A stretch of 64,000 nucleotides of DNA from positions 26,273 to 90,272 of the forward strand of contig NZ_JARWPM010000209.1 in assembly GCF_029869215.1 (NCBI RefSeq), read 5' to 3'. The notes under the pieces are model-generated. The model was not told where the DNA came from and made no database searches. It saw only the letters and a list, made by a program, of their open reading frames with translations. This document shows, piece after piece, positions 17,827 through 25,976 of the stretch. Position 1 is the stretch's first letter; each line of letters starts with the position of its first letter. Source of the DNA: Nocardia carnea (GTDB taxonomy: Bacteria > Actinomycetota > Actinomycetes > Mycobacteriales > Mycobacteriaceae). Made by a program: the position numbers and the translations under genes.

Positions 17827-18975
17827 TCACCACTCCGCGAACGAACCGTCGGCGTGCCGCCAGATCGGGTTGCGCCACCGATGCCCGATGGCCGCCCGCT
17901 CGGTCACGTATTCCTCGTTGATCTCGATGCCCAGGCCGGGACCGGCCGGGATCCGCACCTGTCCGTCGGCGTAGGTGAACACCGCCGGATCCACCAGGTA
18001 GTCCAGCAGCTCGTTGGTGGTGTTGTAGTGGATGCCCAGGCTCTGTTCCTGGATGGTCGCGTTGTAGCAGCCGGCGTCGATCTGCAGGCACGCGGCGAGC
18101 GCGATCGGTCCGAGCGGGCAGTGCAGGGCCAGCGCGACATCGTAGGCCTCGGCCATCTGCGCGATCTTGCGGGCTTCGGTGATGCCGCCGCAGTGCGAGG
18201 GGTCGGGCTGGATGATATCGACCGCGCCCGAAGCGAGCACCGATTTGAAATCCCAGCGGGAGAACAGCCGCTCACCGAGCGCGATCGGAACGGGCGAATT
18301 ACGCAGCACGTCCACCACGCTGTCGACGTGCTCGGACAGTACCGGTTCCTCGACGAACATCAGGCGGAACGGTTCCAGTTCGCGCAGCAGCACCTTGGCC
18401 ATCGGCTTGTGCACCCGGCCGTGGAAATCCACGCCGATACCGATATTCGGGCCGACCGCGTCGCGGACCGCCGCGACATTGGCCACGCACCGGTCGATCT
18501 TGTCCCAGGTATCGAGGTACTGCAGTTCCTCGGTGCCGTTCATCTTCACCGCGGTGAAACCGCGGTCCACGGCGTCCCGGGCGGCCCGCGCCGTTTCGCC
18601 CGGCCGGTCGCCGCCGATCCAGGAGTACACCTTGATCCGGTCGCGGACCCGGCCGCCGAGCAGATCGTGCACCGGCACGCCCAGCGCCTTGCCTTTGATA
18701 TCCCACAGCGCCTGGTCGATGCCCGCCAGCGCGCTCATATGGATACCGCCACCGCGATAGAACCCGCCACGGTAGAGCACCGTCCACAGATCCTCGATCC
18801 GGCCCGGATCCTGCCCGATCAGATAGTCCGACAGTTCCTCGACCGTCGCGGCGACCGAGGCCGCCCGCCCTTCCAGCACGGGCTCGCCCCAGCCCACGAC
18901 GCCGTCGTCGGTTTCGATGCGCACGAACAGCCAGCGCGGCGGCACCGTGTACGTCGTGATCGACGCGATCTTCAT
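17827..18975 (-). CDS. dgoD: D-galactonate dehydratase
   Basis: A 382-residue enolase-superfamily dehydratase that turns D-galactonate into 2-dehydro-3-deoxy-D-galactonate. Metal ligands are Asp183, Glu209 and Glu235 (VDFHGR, VEEPV, GERLFSR); the acid/base pair is His185 and His285 (LHCPLGPIA), as in DgoD. The N-terminal capping motif is [18 protein letters not shown], the length is normal, and the C-terminal [14 protein letters not shown] is a well-known DgoD ending. An AGGAAAG site precedes the ATG. It is third in the galactonate operon, 48 bp after dgoA. Confidence 0.96.
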   Translation of the reverse strand: MKIASITTYTVPPRWLFVRIETDDGVVGWGEPVLEGRAASVAATVEELSDYLIGQDPGRIEDLWTVLYRGGFYRGGGIHMSALAGIDQALWDIKGKALGVPVHDLLGGRVRDRIKVYSWIGGDRPGETARAARDAVDRGFTAVKMNGTEELQYLDTWDKIDRCVANVAAVRDAVGPNIGIGVDFHGRVHKPMAKVLLRELEPFRLMFVEEPVLSEHVDSVVDVLRNSPVPIALGERLFSRWDFKSVLASGAVDIIQPDPSHCGGITEARKIAQMAEAYDVALALHCPLGPIALAACLQIDAGCYNATIQEQSLGIHYNTTNELLDYLVDPAVFTYADGQVRIPAGPGLGIEINEEYVTERAAIGHRWRNPIWRHADGSFAEW

Positions 18976-19023
18976 TGCTTTCCTCCTGTGCAGCGGACTG
19001 CGTTGTCCGGTGACGTGCGGGTA

Positions 19024-19647
19024 CTACCGGGCCGATGCCCAGACGGCCGCGAGCCGGCGGGCTTTCGCCCGCACCTGATCTGCGGTGTCGCCCGGCCGGT
19101 AGGCGGCCGTGCCGATACCGGCGCCACCGGCTCCGGCGGCGCGCCATTCGGCAAGGTTCGATTCGTCGACCCCGCCGACCGGCAGCATTTCCACCTCGGC
19201 GGGCAGGACGGCCCGCACGGCGCGCATCCCGGAGATGCCGAGCGCCTCGGACGGGAACAGCTTGAGGCTGCGCGCGCCGGCCCGGACCGCCGCGAACGCT
19301 TCCGTGGGGGTCGCGACGCCGGGATAGGGACGCATTCCGCCGGCCACGGTCGCGGCGATCACCTCGGGGTTCGTATCCGGGGACACGATGATGGTGGCAC
19401 CGGCCGCGCGGGCCCGCTCCACCTCCTCGACGCGCAGGACCGTTCCGGCGCCGATGGGGCACACCGCGCCGAAGTTCGCGGCCAGGATCTCGAGCGAACG
19501 GAACGGGTCCGGCGAGTTGAGCGGCACCTCGATGGCATGGAAACCTGCCTCCACCAGCGCCGCGCCCACGGCGGCGACTTCGCCGGGGGTGATACCGCGC
19601 AGGATCGCGACCAATCCCGACCCGGTTGTCTCCGGTGATTCGCCCAT
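19024..19647 (-). CDS. dgoA: 2-dehydro-3-deoxy-6-phosphogalactonate aldolase (KDPG-aldolase family)
   Basis: A ~207-residue class I aldolase that splits 2-dehydro-3-deoxy-6-phosphogalactonate into pyruvate and glyceraldehyde 3-phosphate. LVAILRGITP opens the barrel, Glu40 is in HAIEVPLNSP, GAGTVL binds phosphate-side loops, and the Schiff-base Lys129 is in RSLKLFPSE; the pattern LFPSE and the galactonate neighbours favour DgoA over the gluconate enzyme Eda. ATG 19647 has a near-ideal AGGAG six bases upstream. ATG 19671 in the same frame is an alternative with a weaker site. It lies just after the kinase gene and before dgoD. Confidence 0.93.
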   Translation of the reverse strand: MGESPETTGSGLVAILRGITPGEVAAVGAALVEAGFHAIEVPLNSPDPFRSLEILAANFGAVCPIGAGTVLRVEEVERARAAGATIIVSPDTNPEVIAATVAGGMRPYPGVATPTEAFAAVRAGARSLKLFPSEALGISGMRAVRAVLPAEVEMLPVGGVDESNLAEWRAAGAGGAGIGTAAYRPGDTADQVRAKARRLAAVWASAR

Positions 19648-19685
19648 CAACTTCTCCTCGGTAGTCGTCATCTGTCCTCGCCCGC

Positions 19686-20690
19686 TCATCGCCGTTGCCG
19701 TTCCGGTGCCGTCAGTCCGGCGGCGGCGGCGATCGACCACAAACCGGTGGCGGTGGCGTCCTCCCGCACGATCTCCGTCCGTGCCCCGCACCGCGCCAAG
19801 GCGATCGCGTAGCGCCGGCACAGGTCGGCGGCACCGCAGAGCACGATCGGGTCCGCCGTGGGATACCGCGGCAGCGCATGCCGCACCTCGTCGGCGATGA
19901 CGACACCGGAGAGGTAGTCGGCCAGTGCGGCCGGGGCGAGCAGGTCGTCGAGTACCAGTGCCCGCGCACCGAACAAGGCGGTCCCGAGCCCTTGGTCGCG
20001 GGCCGAGAAGCCGGCGGTCAGGCCGCGGGCGAAGGCCGTGTCGTCGCGCCGCGCGGTGGTCGCGGTATGGCTCAGCAGACCGTACCGGGTGACGAGTCCG
20101 TACAGCTCACCGGTCATGGCGGTGGTGAAGGACGCCACCGTGCCGTCCTCGACCCGCACCCATTTGGTGTGCGTACCCGGCAGCACCAGCGTATGTGCGG
20201 CGCCGGGGCGTTTCATCAGCTCGAGCGCGCCCACGACCTGGGTTTCTTCGCCGCGCAGGACGTCACCGGGGAGGTCGTGCCGCGGGTCCGAGGGGATGCG
20301 CAGGCCGGGGACCAGGTGGACGACGCCCTGGTCGAACCGGATCTCGGTCAGTTCGCGGGCGGTGTGTTCGAGGCGCGCGGGAACGGTCAGGTAGCCGGCC
20401 TCGCGCCAGCCCTGGGCGCTGCCCACCATGCCGCAGGCCAGTGCCGGGATCCCCGGGTGGGCGTGTACCCAGTCGCCGCAGATCCGCAGATACGCCGTCT
20501 CGTAGGCGTGCGCCCGGGCCGCCGGATCGCCGGCGTCGATACCTTCGGCGAGTTCGAGCAGGCCGCCGGCCCGGCTGCGGGTGTCGAGGATACGGCCGTC
20601 GTCGCCGAGCAGCCAGGAACGCATCGATGTCGTACCCCAGTCGAGTGCGATGAGGCGCGGCGTCGGGAGCCCAGGCCGGTCCGGTGTCAT
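19686..20690 (-). CDS. dgoK: 2-dehydro-3-deoxygalactonokinase
   Basis: A ~334-residue sugar-acid kinase that phosphorylates 2-dehydro-3-deoxy-D-galactonate at C6. LIALDWGTTSMRSWLL is the N-terminal phosphate loop. ACGMVGSAQGWREAGY, VLPGTHTKWV and FTTAMTGELYGL are strong DgoK signatures. It is first in the leftward galactonate operon and divergent from the IclR regulator. ATG 20690 is used; GTG 20699 starts three codons earlier. With dgoA, dgoD and the transporter it completes the De Ley-Doudoroff galactonate route. Confidence 0.95.
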   Translation of the reverse strand: MTPDRPGLPTPRLIALDWGTTSMRSWLLGDDGRILDTRSRAGGLLELAEGIDAGDPAARAHAYETAYLRICGDWVHAHPGIPALACGMVGSAQGWREAGYLTVPARLEHTARELTEIRFDQGVVHLVPGLRIPSDPRHDLPGDVLRGEETQVVGALELMKRPGAAHTLVLPGTHTKWVRVEDGTVASFTTAMTGELYGLVTRYGLLSHTATTARRDDTAFARGLTAGFSARDQGLGTALFGARALVLDDLLAPAALADYLSGVVIADEVRHALPRYPTADPIVLCGAADLCRRYAIALARCGARTEIVREDATATGLWSIAAAAGLTAPERQRR

Positions 20691-20730
20691 GACCGTCACT
20701 ATGAACAGGACGTCCCGTTATTTCCAACCT

Positions 20731-20749
20731 GATCCCTATTTGTGGGACC
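20731..20749. promoter_or_regulatory. Candidate IclR operator between dgoK and the regulator gene
   Basis: GATCCC, TATTTGT, GGGACC: inverted arms matching at five of six positions, with an A/T-rich centre. It sits 9 bp before the regulator ATG and 41 bp from dgoK, so one site could repress both divergent promoters. IclR-type regulators often bind such short semi-palindromes. Position is seen; binding is inferred. Confidence 0.5.
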
Positions 20750-20757
20750 GTAGCGGA

Positions 20758-21528
20758 ATGAGCAGCCCGCACGACGACATTCCCCCCGGTACCCAGACCC
20801 TCGCGCGGGGCCTCGCCGTGATCCGGGCGGTCGCCGACGGCGCGCAGGGCCTGCGCGGGATCGTCGAGCACACCGGCCTGGGCCGCAGCAGTACCCACCG
20901 GCTGGCTCAGCTACTGGTGAACCAGGGATTTCTGCGCCACGACAAACGGGGTTACGCGCTCGGTCCGGCGCTGATCGAACTCGGCTTCAAAGCGCTGCAC
21001 GGCAACCCACTGCCGGTGGTGGCGCGGCCGGTGCTCGAGGAACTGTCGGCGACCGTGCTCGATACCGTCCATCTGGGCGTCGAAGACGGCGGTTCGGTGC
21101 TCTACCTGGATAAACTGCCGGGGTCGCGGGGTGCGGAGATGCGCTCGCGGATCGGGTACCGCATGCCGCTCAGCCGCGCCGGCGTCGGCAAAGCGTTGCT
21201 GCTCGACGCCGCCGACCGCTGGGCCGACCAGTACGCCGCCGACGAGTCACAGGTTCCGGCCGCCGCCCGCCACGACGACCTGGACGGGTTCCTCACCCGG
21301 ATGCGCGAATACGCCAGAACCGGCGCGGCGCTGGATCTCGAGGACAACGAACCGGGCATCCGCTGCGTCGCGGCGCCGATCCGCGATGCGTCCCGTGCCA
21401 TCGTGGGCGCGGTGAGTGTTTCGGCGACCACGCCGTATATGCCCGACGAACGGATGCGCGGCCTGATCCCCGTCGTCCGGCGGGCGGCGGGGCGGATCTC
21501 CGCCTCGCTCGGCTACCTCGTGCCCTGA
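20758..21528 (+). CDS. IclR-family transcriptional regulator of the galactonate operon
   Basis: A 256-residue regulator with an N-terminal winged helix (QTLARGLAVIRAVADGAQGL, then STHRLAQLLVNQGFLRHDKR) and a C-terminal GAF-like effector domain (LDTVHLGVEDGGSVLYLDKL, RMPLSRAGVGKALL, IRCVAAPIRDASRAIVGAVS). The divergent position next to dgoK indicates control of the galactonate genes, probably relieved by D-galactonate or its dehydration product. The ATG at 20758 is the first start past the intergenic palindrome. Function is firm at family level; the effector is an inference. Confidence 0.92.
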   Translation: MSSPHDDIPPGTQTLARGLAVIRAVADGAQGLRGIVEHTGLGRSSTHRLAQLLVNQGFLRHDKRGYALGPALIELGFKALHGNPLPVVARPVLEELSATVLDTVHLGVEDGGSVLYLDKLPGSRGAEMRSRIGYRMPLSRAGVGKALLLDAADRWADQYAADESQVPAAARHDDLDGFLTRMREYARTGAALDLEDNEPGIRCVAAPIRDASRAIVGAVSVSATTPYMPDERMRGLIPVVRRAAGRISASLGYLVP

Positions 21529-21690
21529 CCCCGGCGTCCCCGGGCCGACCCCGGTTCCGGCGCGGCGGACATGATGAACGGACTACGCGTTCCCGGCGGA
21601 CTACGGACCTGCGCGACGGCCGGCAAACCCGTCGCCGCATCCGCTCCGCGTACCGGGTAACGCGCCCCCTGCCGAAAGGACCTCGCCGAA

Positions 21691-22845
21691 ATGTACGAAC
21701 TGGACGAAGACGAAACCGCGGTGGTCGCGCTGGTGGCGGACTTCGTCGACCGCGAAGTCGCCCCGGTCGTCCGCGAACTCGAACACAGCAACACCTACCC
21801 GGAGACCCTCATCGAGCAGATGAAGACGATGGGCATCTTCGGGCTGGCGATTCCCGAACCCTGGGGCGAGGCCGCGGTTTCGGCGCCCTGCTACGCCGCG
21901 GTGACCGAGGAACTGGCACGCGGCTGGATGAGCCTGGCGGGCGCGATGGGCGGGCATACGGTGGTCGCGAAACTCTTGCTGGCGTTCGGCACCCGGCAGC
22001 AGCAGGACCACTATCTCCCGCGGATGGCCACCGGGGAGATCCGGGCGACCATGGCGTTGACCGAACCCGGCGGCGGCTCCGACCTGCAGGCCATCCGAAC
22101 CTGGGCCCGTCGCGCCGGCGACCGCTATGTGATCAACGGCGCGAAGACCTGGATCACCAATGCCCGGCGCTCCCAGCTGATCGCGCTGCTGTGCAAAACC
22201 GACCGGGACGCGGTGCCCCCGCATCGCGGCGTGAGCATACTGCTGGTGGAGCACGGCCCCGGTTTCGACGTGTCGCGCGATCTACCGAAACTCGGCTACA
22301 AGGGTGTCGAGAGCTGTGAGCTGTCCTTCACCGATTTCGAGGTGCCCGCCTCCGCGCTGCTGGGCACCGAGGAGGGTAAGGGTTTCGCACAGATGATGCG
22401 CGGTCTGGAAATGGGCCGCATCCAGGTGGCGTCGCGGGCCCTGGGCGTCGGCCGGGCCGCACTGGAGGATTCGCTGCGCTACGCCCAGCAACGGGAGAGC
22501 TTCGGCCGCCCGATCTGGGAACACCAGTCCATCAGCAATTATCTTGCCGAGATGGCGACGAAACTCACCGCGGCCCGCCAGCTGGTGATGTACGCGGCCC
22601 GTCGCTACGAATCCGGGCAGCGCGCCGATATGGAAGCCGGTATGGCGAAACTGTTCGCCTCGGAAACCGCCATGCAGATCGCGCTCGACGCGGTCCGGAT
22701 CCACGGCGGCTACGGCTATTCCACCGAATTCGACGTCGAACGGTATTTCCGGGACGCTCCGCTGATGATCGTCGGCGAGGGCACCAACGAAATCCAGAAG
22801 AATGTGATCACCCGTCAGCTGATCGCCCGGAACAAGAACCGCTGA
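21691..22845 (+). CDS. Acyl-CoA dehydrogenase
   Basis: A 384-residue FAD flavoenzyme of the alpha,beta-desaturating acyl-CoA dehydrogenase family. Seen are FGLAIPEPWGEAAVSAP, the flavin/substrate loop ATMALTEPGGGSDLQAIRT, KTWITNARRSQLIALL, and the C-terminal HGGYGYSTEFDVERYFRD with the catalytic Glu in GEGTNEIQ. AAAGGA lies upstream of the ATG. It stands alone, with a 162-bp gap after the IclR gene and a decayed gene downstream. It is similar in plan to the enzyme at 38719-39909. Acyl chain preference cannot be told. Confidence 0.92.
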   Translation: MYELDEDETAVVALVADFVDREVAPVVRELEHSNTYPETLIEQMKTMGIFGLAIPEPWGEAAVSAPCYAAVTEELARGWMSLAGAMGGHTVVAKLLLAFGTRQQQDHYLPRMATGEIRATMALTEPGGGSDLQAIRTWARRAGDRYVINGAKTWITNARRSQLIALLCKTDRDAVPPHRGVSILLVEHGPGFDVSRDLPKLGYKGVESCELSFTDFEVPASALLGTEEGKGFAQMMRGLEMGRIQVASRALGVGRAALEDSLRYAQQRESFGRPIWEHQSISNYLAEMATKLTAARQLVMYAARRYESGQRADMEAGMAKLFASETAMQIALDAVRIHGGYGYSTEFDVERYFRDAPLMIVGEGTNEIQKNVITRQLIARNKNR

Positions 22846-22919
22846 GGTGGGAGCGAGTGCCCGGTTCGCGGAGTCCGGCATCGGGCCGCGGCAACGACCG
22901 GTCATGCGCTTGCCGCGAG

Positions 22920-23052
22920 CCCGGTCCGGCAGGCTTCTACGCTACGGCGCAGTGGTTGCGTGCAACCTACGCCGATCTCCGCTGGGAGATCCACGAGACC
23001 GCCGCCTCCTCCGATGTGGTCGCCGTGCACACCGCCATGTCCGGCCGCCAGG
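22920..23052 (+). pseudogene. Fragment of a SnoaL-like (ester cyclase) gene
   Basis: One frame encodes GFYATAQWLRATYADLRW, then EIHETAASSDVVAVHTAMSG, which is the middle of a SnoaL-like small-molecule-cyclase/NTF2-fold protein. The usual N-terminal helices are absent upstream, and the C-terminal half is cut off by the 3' end of the hydantoinase gene on the other strand. Roughly 43 of ~130 expected residues remain. It looks like a remnant truncated when the hydantoinase operon was joined to this site. Confidence 0.55.
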
Positions 23053-24432
23053 TCAGCAGAGCCGGAAATCGAGCGGCGCCGCCTCGATATGCCGGCCCCG
23101 GGGCATGGGGTCGAGTAGCTGTCCGTCGTGCACCACGGCCGTGCCCCGGACGAGCACCGTGACCGGTTTGCCCCGCAGCCGGCGTCCTTCGTAGGGGGTG
23201 TAATCGGTCGCCATATGCAAGGACTCGGTGGTGACGGTCCATTCGAGGCCGGGGTCCCAGAGAACGATATCGGCGTCCGCGCCGGGCATCAGGGACCCCT
23301 TCCGCGGATACAAACCGTTGGTGCGGGCGGGGTTCGCCGCGGTGAGTTCGACGAACCTGCTCGGGGTCAGCCCCAGCTCGCCCACATAGTGCGAAAAGAT
23401 CACGGGCAGGCGGGTTTCGACGCCGGGCAGGCCGTTCGGCATATGCCGGACATCGTGACGGTGCACCTTCTTCTGCGCCGTGTCGTAACAGCAGTGGTCG
23501 GAACCGATGGTGGTGATCTGGCCGGTGAACAGGTGGCGGCCGAGCCCTTCGACGACCGCCGCGGAACGTAGCGGTGGGCAGCAGACGAAACGTTCCGGAT
23601 CGCTGCCGCGGTAAGCGGTGTCGTCGAGGGTCAGATGGTGGGTGACCGCTTCGGTGAACGCGATGAGCCCGCGTGTGCGCGCCTCCGCGACCAGTTCGAC
23701 GGCCGCCGCGGTCGATTGGTGCACGAAGTAGACCGGCGCCCGCTGCGATTCGGCAATCGCGAGAATGGCGGCGACGGAAGCGGTTTCGGCCAGCTCCGGC
23801 CGGGTTTGTGCCATCTGTGCCGCATCGAGACCGGTGGAAGCGGCCGCGAACCGCTGGGCGTCGGTGACGATGGCATCGGATTCGCAATGGATGACGACCA
23901 TGCCGCCGAGGTCGCGGGTGGTCTGCATCGTCCGGAGGATGGTGTGCTCGTCGGCCATCGTTTCTCCCGCGTAGGTGGTGAACATCTTCACCGTGCGGAT
24001 TCCGGCATCGGCCAGGGTGGCCAGTTGTCCGGCGGTGGTGTCGTTCCATTCGACGACGCAGGCGTGCAGCGCCGAATCACACAGCCCGTCGCCGGCTTTC
24101 GCGCGCTGTTTCTCGGCCGCGTCGAGCGGCTGCTGCCCCGGCCGGGGTATGGCGAAGTCGATAATGGTAGTGGTGCCGCCGAACACCGCCGCTGTGGTGC
24201 ATTCCCGGTAGGAGTCCAGTGAGGTGAACTCGCCGGAGGTGAATCCGACATGGCAATGCGGGTCCACGCCGCCGGGCAGGACGAGTTTCCCGGTGGCATC
24301 GATGACCTCGGCCGCGGCGTCGACCGCGGTACCGGGCGCGAGCACCGCCGCGATCGTATCGCCCTCGATCAGCAGATCCGCCGGACCCGACCAGTGTGCT
24401 TCGACGACGGTTCCGCCGCGTATCACCTTCAT
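23053..24432 (-). CDS. hydA: Dihydropyrimidinase / hydantoinase
   Basis: A 459-residue cyclic-amidohydrolase that opens dihydropyrimidine or hydantoin-type rings. The binuclear metal centre is intact: HCH at 59-61, the carboxylated Lys149 (RTVKMFTTYAGE), His182, His238 and Asp312 (IGSDHCCYD). SLMPGADADIVLWDP near the C-terminus is typical. It is the last gene of a leftward operon, and its ATG overlaps the stop of the upstream AH_C-like gene (ATGA). In this setting it probably releases an N-carbamoyl amino acid from an imported cyclic ureide, although no carbamoylase gene is present in the window. Confidence 0.93.
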   Translation of the reverse strand: MKVIRGGTVVEAHWSGPADLLIEGDTIAAVLAPGTAVDAAAEVIDATGKLVLPGGVDPHCHVGFTSGEFTSLDSYRECTTAAVFGGTTTIIDFAIPRPGQQPLDAAEKQRAKAGDGLCDSALHACVVEWNDTTAGQLATLADAGIRTVKMFTTYAGETMADEHTILRTMQTTRDLGGMVVIHCESDAIVTDAQRFAAASTGLDAAQMAQTRPELAETASVAAILAIAESQRAPVYFVHQSTAAAVELVAEARTRGLIAFTEAVTHHLTLDDTAYRGSDPERFVCCPPLRSAAVVEGLGRHLFTGQITTIGSDHCCYDTAQKKVHRHDVRHMPNGLPGVETRLPVIFSHYVGELGLTPSRFVELTAANPARTNGLYPRKGSLMPGADADIVLWDPGLEWTVTTESLHMATDYTPYEGRRLRGKPVTVLVRGTAVVHDGQLLDPMPRGRHIEAAPLDFRLC

Positions 24433-24815
24433 CGCGTGGCCTCCCGGTAGGCGACCCATCCGCCGCGATCGCTGATATCGATGACGCCGGGGGCCGCCAA
24501 CGCCTCCCTGCGCATTCGCATCGACAGGGAGCCGCGTCGGTCCGCCAGTTCGATAACCCCCAGTTCGAGTTCTTCCGGCTCGCGGGGGAGTAGTTCCTCG
24601 CGCAGGACGTCGTATTCGACTTCGTAGAGTTCGCCCGGTACGACGAAGCCGCCGCTGCCGACCGGGTGCAGGCCGGGGAATTCATCGCGTACCGAATAGA
24701 ACCGGTAGCGCGGTGCCGTCTCGACCGGGCCGAGGAAACGCGCGCGATGCAGCGCGTCGTGCAACGTGCCGCCGGACATCGCCTGCCCGTTGACGAACAT
24801 CGTGACAACTGCCAT
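24429..24815 (-). CDS. Stand-alone allophanate-hydrolase C-terminal-like domain protein
   Basis: A 128-residue protein that matches the C-terminal domain of AtzF/DUR1-type allophanate hydrolase: MFVNGQAMSGGTLHDAL, ARFLGPVETAPRYRFYSV, GELYEVEYDVLREELLP, ELELGVIELADRRGS. The amidase half is missing, so this is not a complete allophanate hydrolase; the fold is gamma-glutamylcyclotransferase-like. It lies 15 bp after the FAD oxidase gene and overlaps the hydantoinase by four bases. In the full-length enzyme the domain handles an N-carboxy or urea-derived intermediate, so a role on the carbamoyl product of the hydantoinase is plausible. Confidence 0.85.
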   Translation of the reverse strand: MAVVTMFVNGQAMSGGTLHDALHRARFLGPVETAPRYRFYSVRDEFPGLHPVGSGGFVVPGELYEVEYDVLREELLPREPEELELGVIELADRRGSLSMRMRREALAAPGVIDISDRGGWVAYREATR

Positions 24816-24830
24816 GGGAAATCTGTTCCT

Positions 24831-25976
24831 TCAGTGTGCTTGTCGTGGGACCAGACGGGTCGGCGTGAACGCCGAGATGTCGATATCGGGTTCTTTCTCG
24901 TGCACCAGCGCGGTGAGGATTTGTGCCCACAGCGGTGCGAAGGTGAAGGAATAGGTGCCGCCCGCGACGAACAGTCCCGGCGCCGCGTCGAGCGGGCCGA
25001 TCACGGGCATCTCGTCGGGGGTTGTGACGACCGGCCCGGTCCACGCGTCGAGAAGTGGTCCGTGCAGTGCCGGGAGCAGCCGTTCGACCTGGGCGAGATT
25101 GCCCGTCGTGCTGTCGTCGCGCAGGGGTGCTGCGGCACGGTCGTGGAACGGTCCGGCCGGCCATCCGCCGCCCAGAACGAGCCGATCGCGCCGGTCCTGT
25201 TTGATCGACATACCCTCGCCGACGTGCTGTACCAGCACATCGAGGGTGCGGGGCGGCGCTGCGAGCGAATGCATTTGCAGTGACCGGGGTGTCAGGTCCA
25301 GGTCGACGCCCGCCAGCGCGGCGATCGCGGCCATCCAGGGACCGGCCGCGTTGATGACCGCGCGGGTTGCCCAGGTCAGCGCCGGCGTGGTCACCTGCCA
25401 GGCCCCGCTCGCGTATGCGAGGCCGGTGACCGGGGTATCGGGGTGCAGCCGCGCGCCTTCGGCGACCGCCTGCCGGAGCATGGCCGGCCCGGCGAGGTCG
25501 GGTTCGGCGAAACCGTCCCAGGGGCACCAGGTGGCCGCTTCGACCGTGGGCCCGAGCAAGGGGAGCGCGCGCCGGGCTTCCGCTCCGGTGAGCACCTCGG
25601 TGGGTATGCCCGCGGCCTGTTCCCACCGGTGCTTGGTGTGCAGGGCGCGCACCTGGTCCTCGGTTTCGGCGACCATGAAACCACCGCAACGATTGAGGCC
25701 GAGGCCGGGTACGGTGTCGCCGAGTATGTCCCACAAGGCACTTGTTGCTTTTTGGAGCGGAAGCAGTTTCTCGACGTCGACGGCCGTGCCCTGACCGGGG
25801 CGCCGGGTGTGGATGGTCTGGATGTGCAGATTGCCGGCGGTGGTTCCCGAGCCCGCGGTATTCGGAACCGTGCGGTCGAGCACGGCGACCCGCAGCCCCG
25901 ATCGGGTCAGCGCCACCGCGGTGGCTGCGCCCACGATTCCCGCGCCGACGACGACGGCGTCCACCTCAGTCGCCAC
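24831..25976 (-). CDS. FAD-dependent amine/D-amino-acid oxidoreductase (DAO family)
   Basis: A 381-residue flavoprotein with the N-terminal Rossmann motif VVGAGIVGAATAVALTRSG and the C-terminal FAD closure GPVVTTPDEMPVIGPL followed by GLFVAGGTYSFTFAP. The central domain resembles glycine oxidase, sarcosine oxidase and D-hydroxyproline dehydrogenase. It would convert a (secondary) amine or D-amino acid to the imine. The start overlaps the end of the DapA-family gene by 11 bp, so expression is coupled. Together they recall the D-hydroxyproline dehydrogenase/deaminase pair, but no epimerase gene is present. Confidence 0.88.
   Translation of the reverse strand: MATEVDAVVVGAGIVGAATAVALTRSGLRVAVLDRTVPNTAGSGTTAGNLHIQTIHTRRPGQGTAVDVEKLLPLQKATSALWDILGDTVPGLGLNRCGGFMVAETEDQVRALHTKHRWEQAAGIPTEVLTGAEARRALPLLGPTVEAATWCPWDGFAEPDLAGPAMLRQAVAEGARLHPDTPVTGLAYASGAWQVTTPALTWATRAVINAAGPWMAAIAALAGVDLDLTPRSLQMHSLAAPPRTLDVLVQHVGEGMSIKQDRRDRLVLGGGWPAGPFHDRAAAPLRDDSTTGNLAQVERLLPALHGPLLDAWTGPVVTTPDEMPVIGPLDAAPGLFVAGGTYSFTFAPLWAQILTALVHEKEPDIDISAFTPTRLVPRQAH

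Noticed and set aside
15863..17974. 703-codon plus-strand frame
   Set aside because: Runs antisense to the transporter and DUF35 genes, with Gln/His/Arg-rich non-protein-like composition.
24077..24808. Alternative 243-codon frame over the hydantoinase/AH_C junction
   Set aside because: It is a frame-shifted reading of two well-supported overlapping genes.
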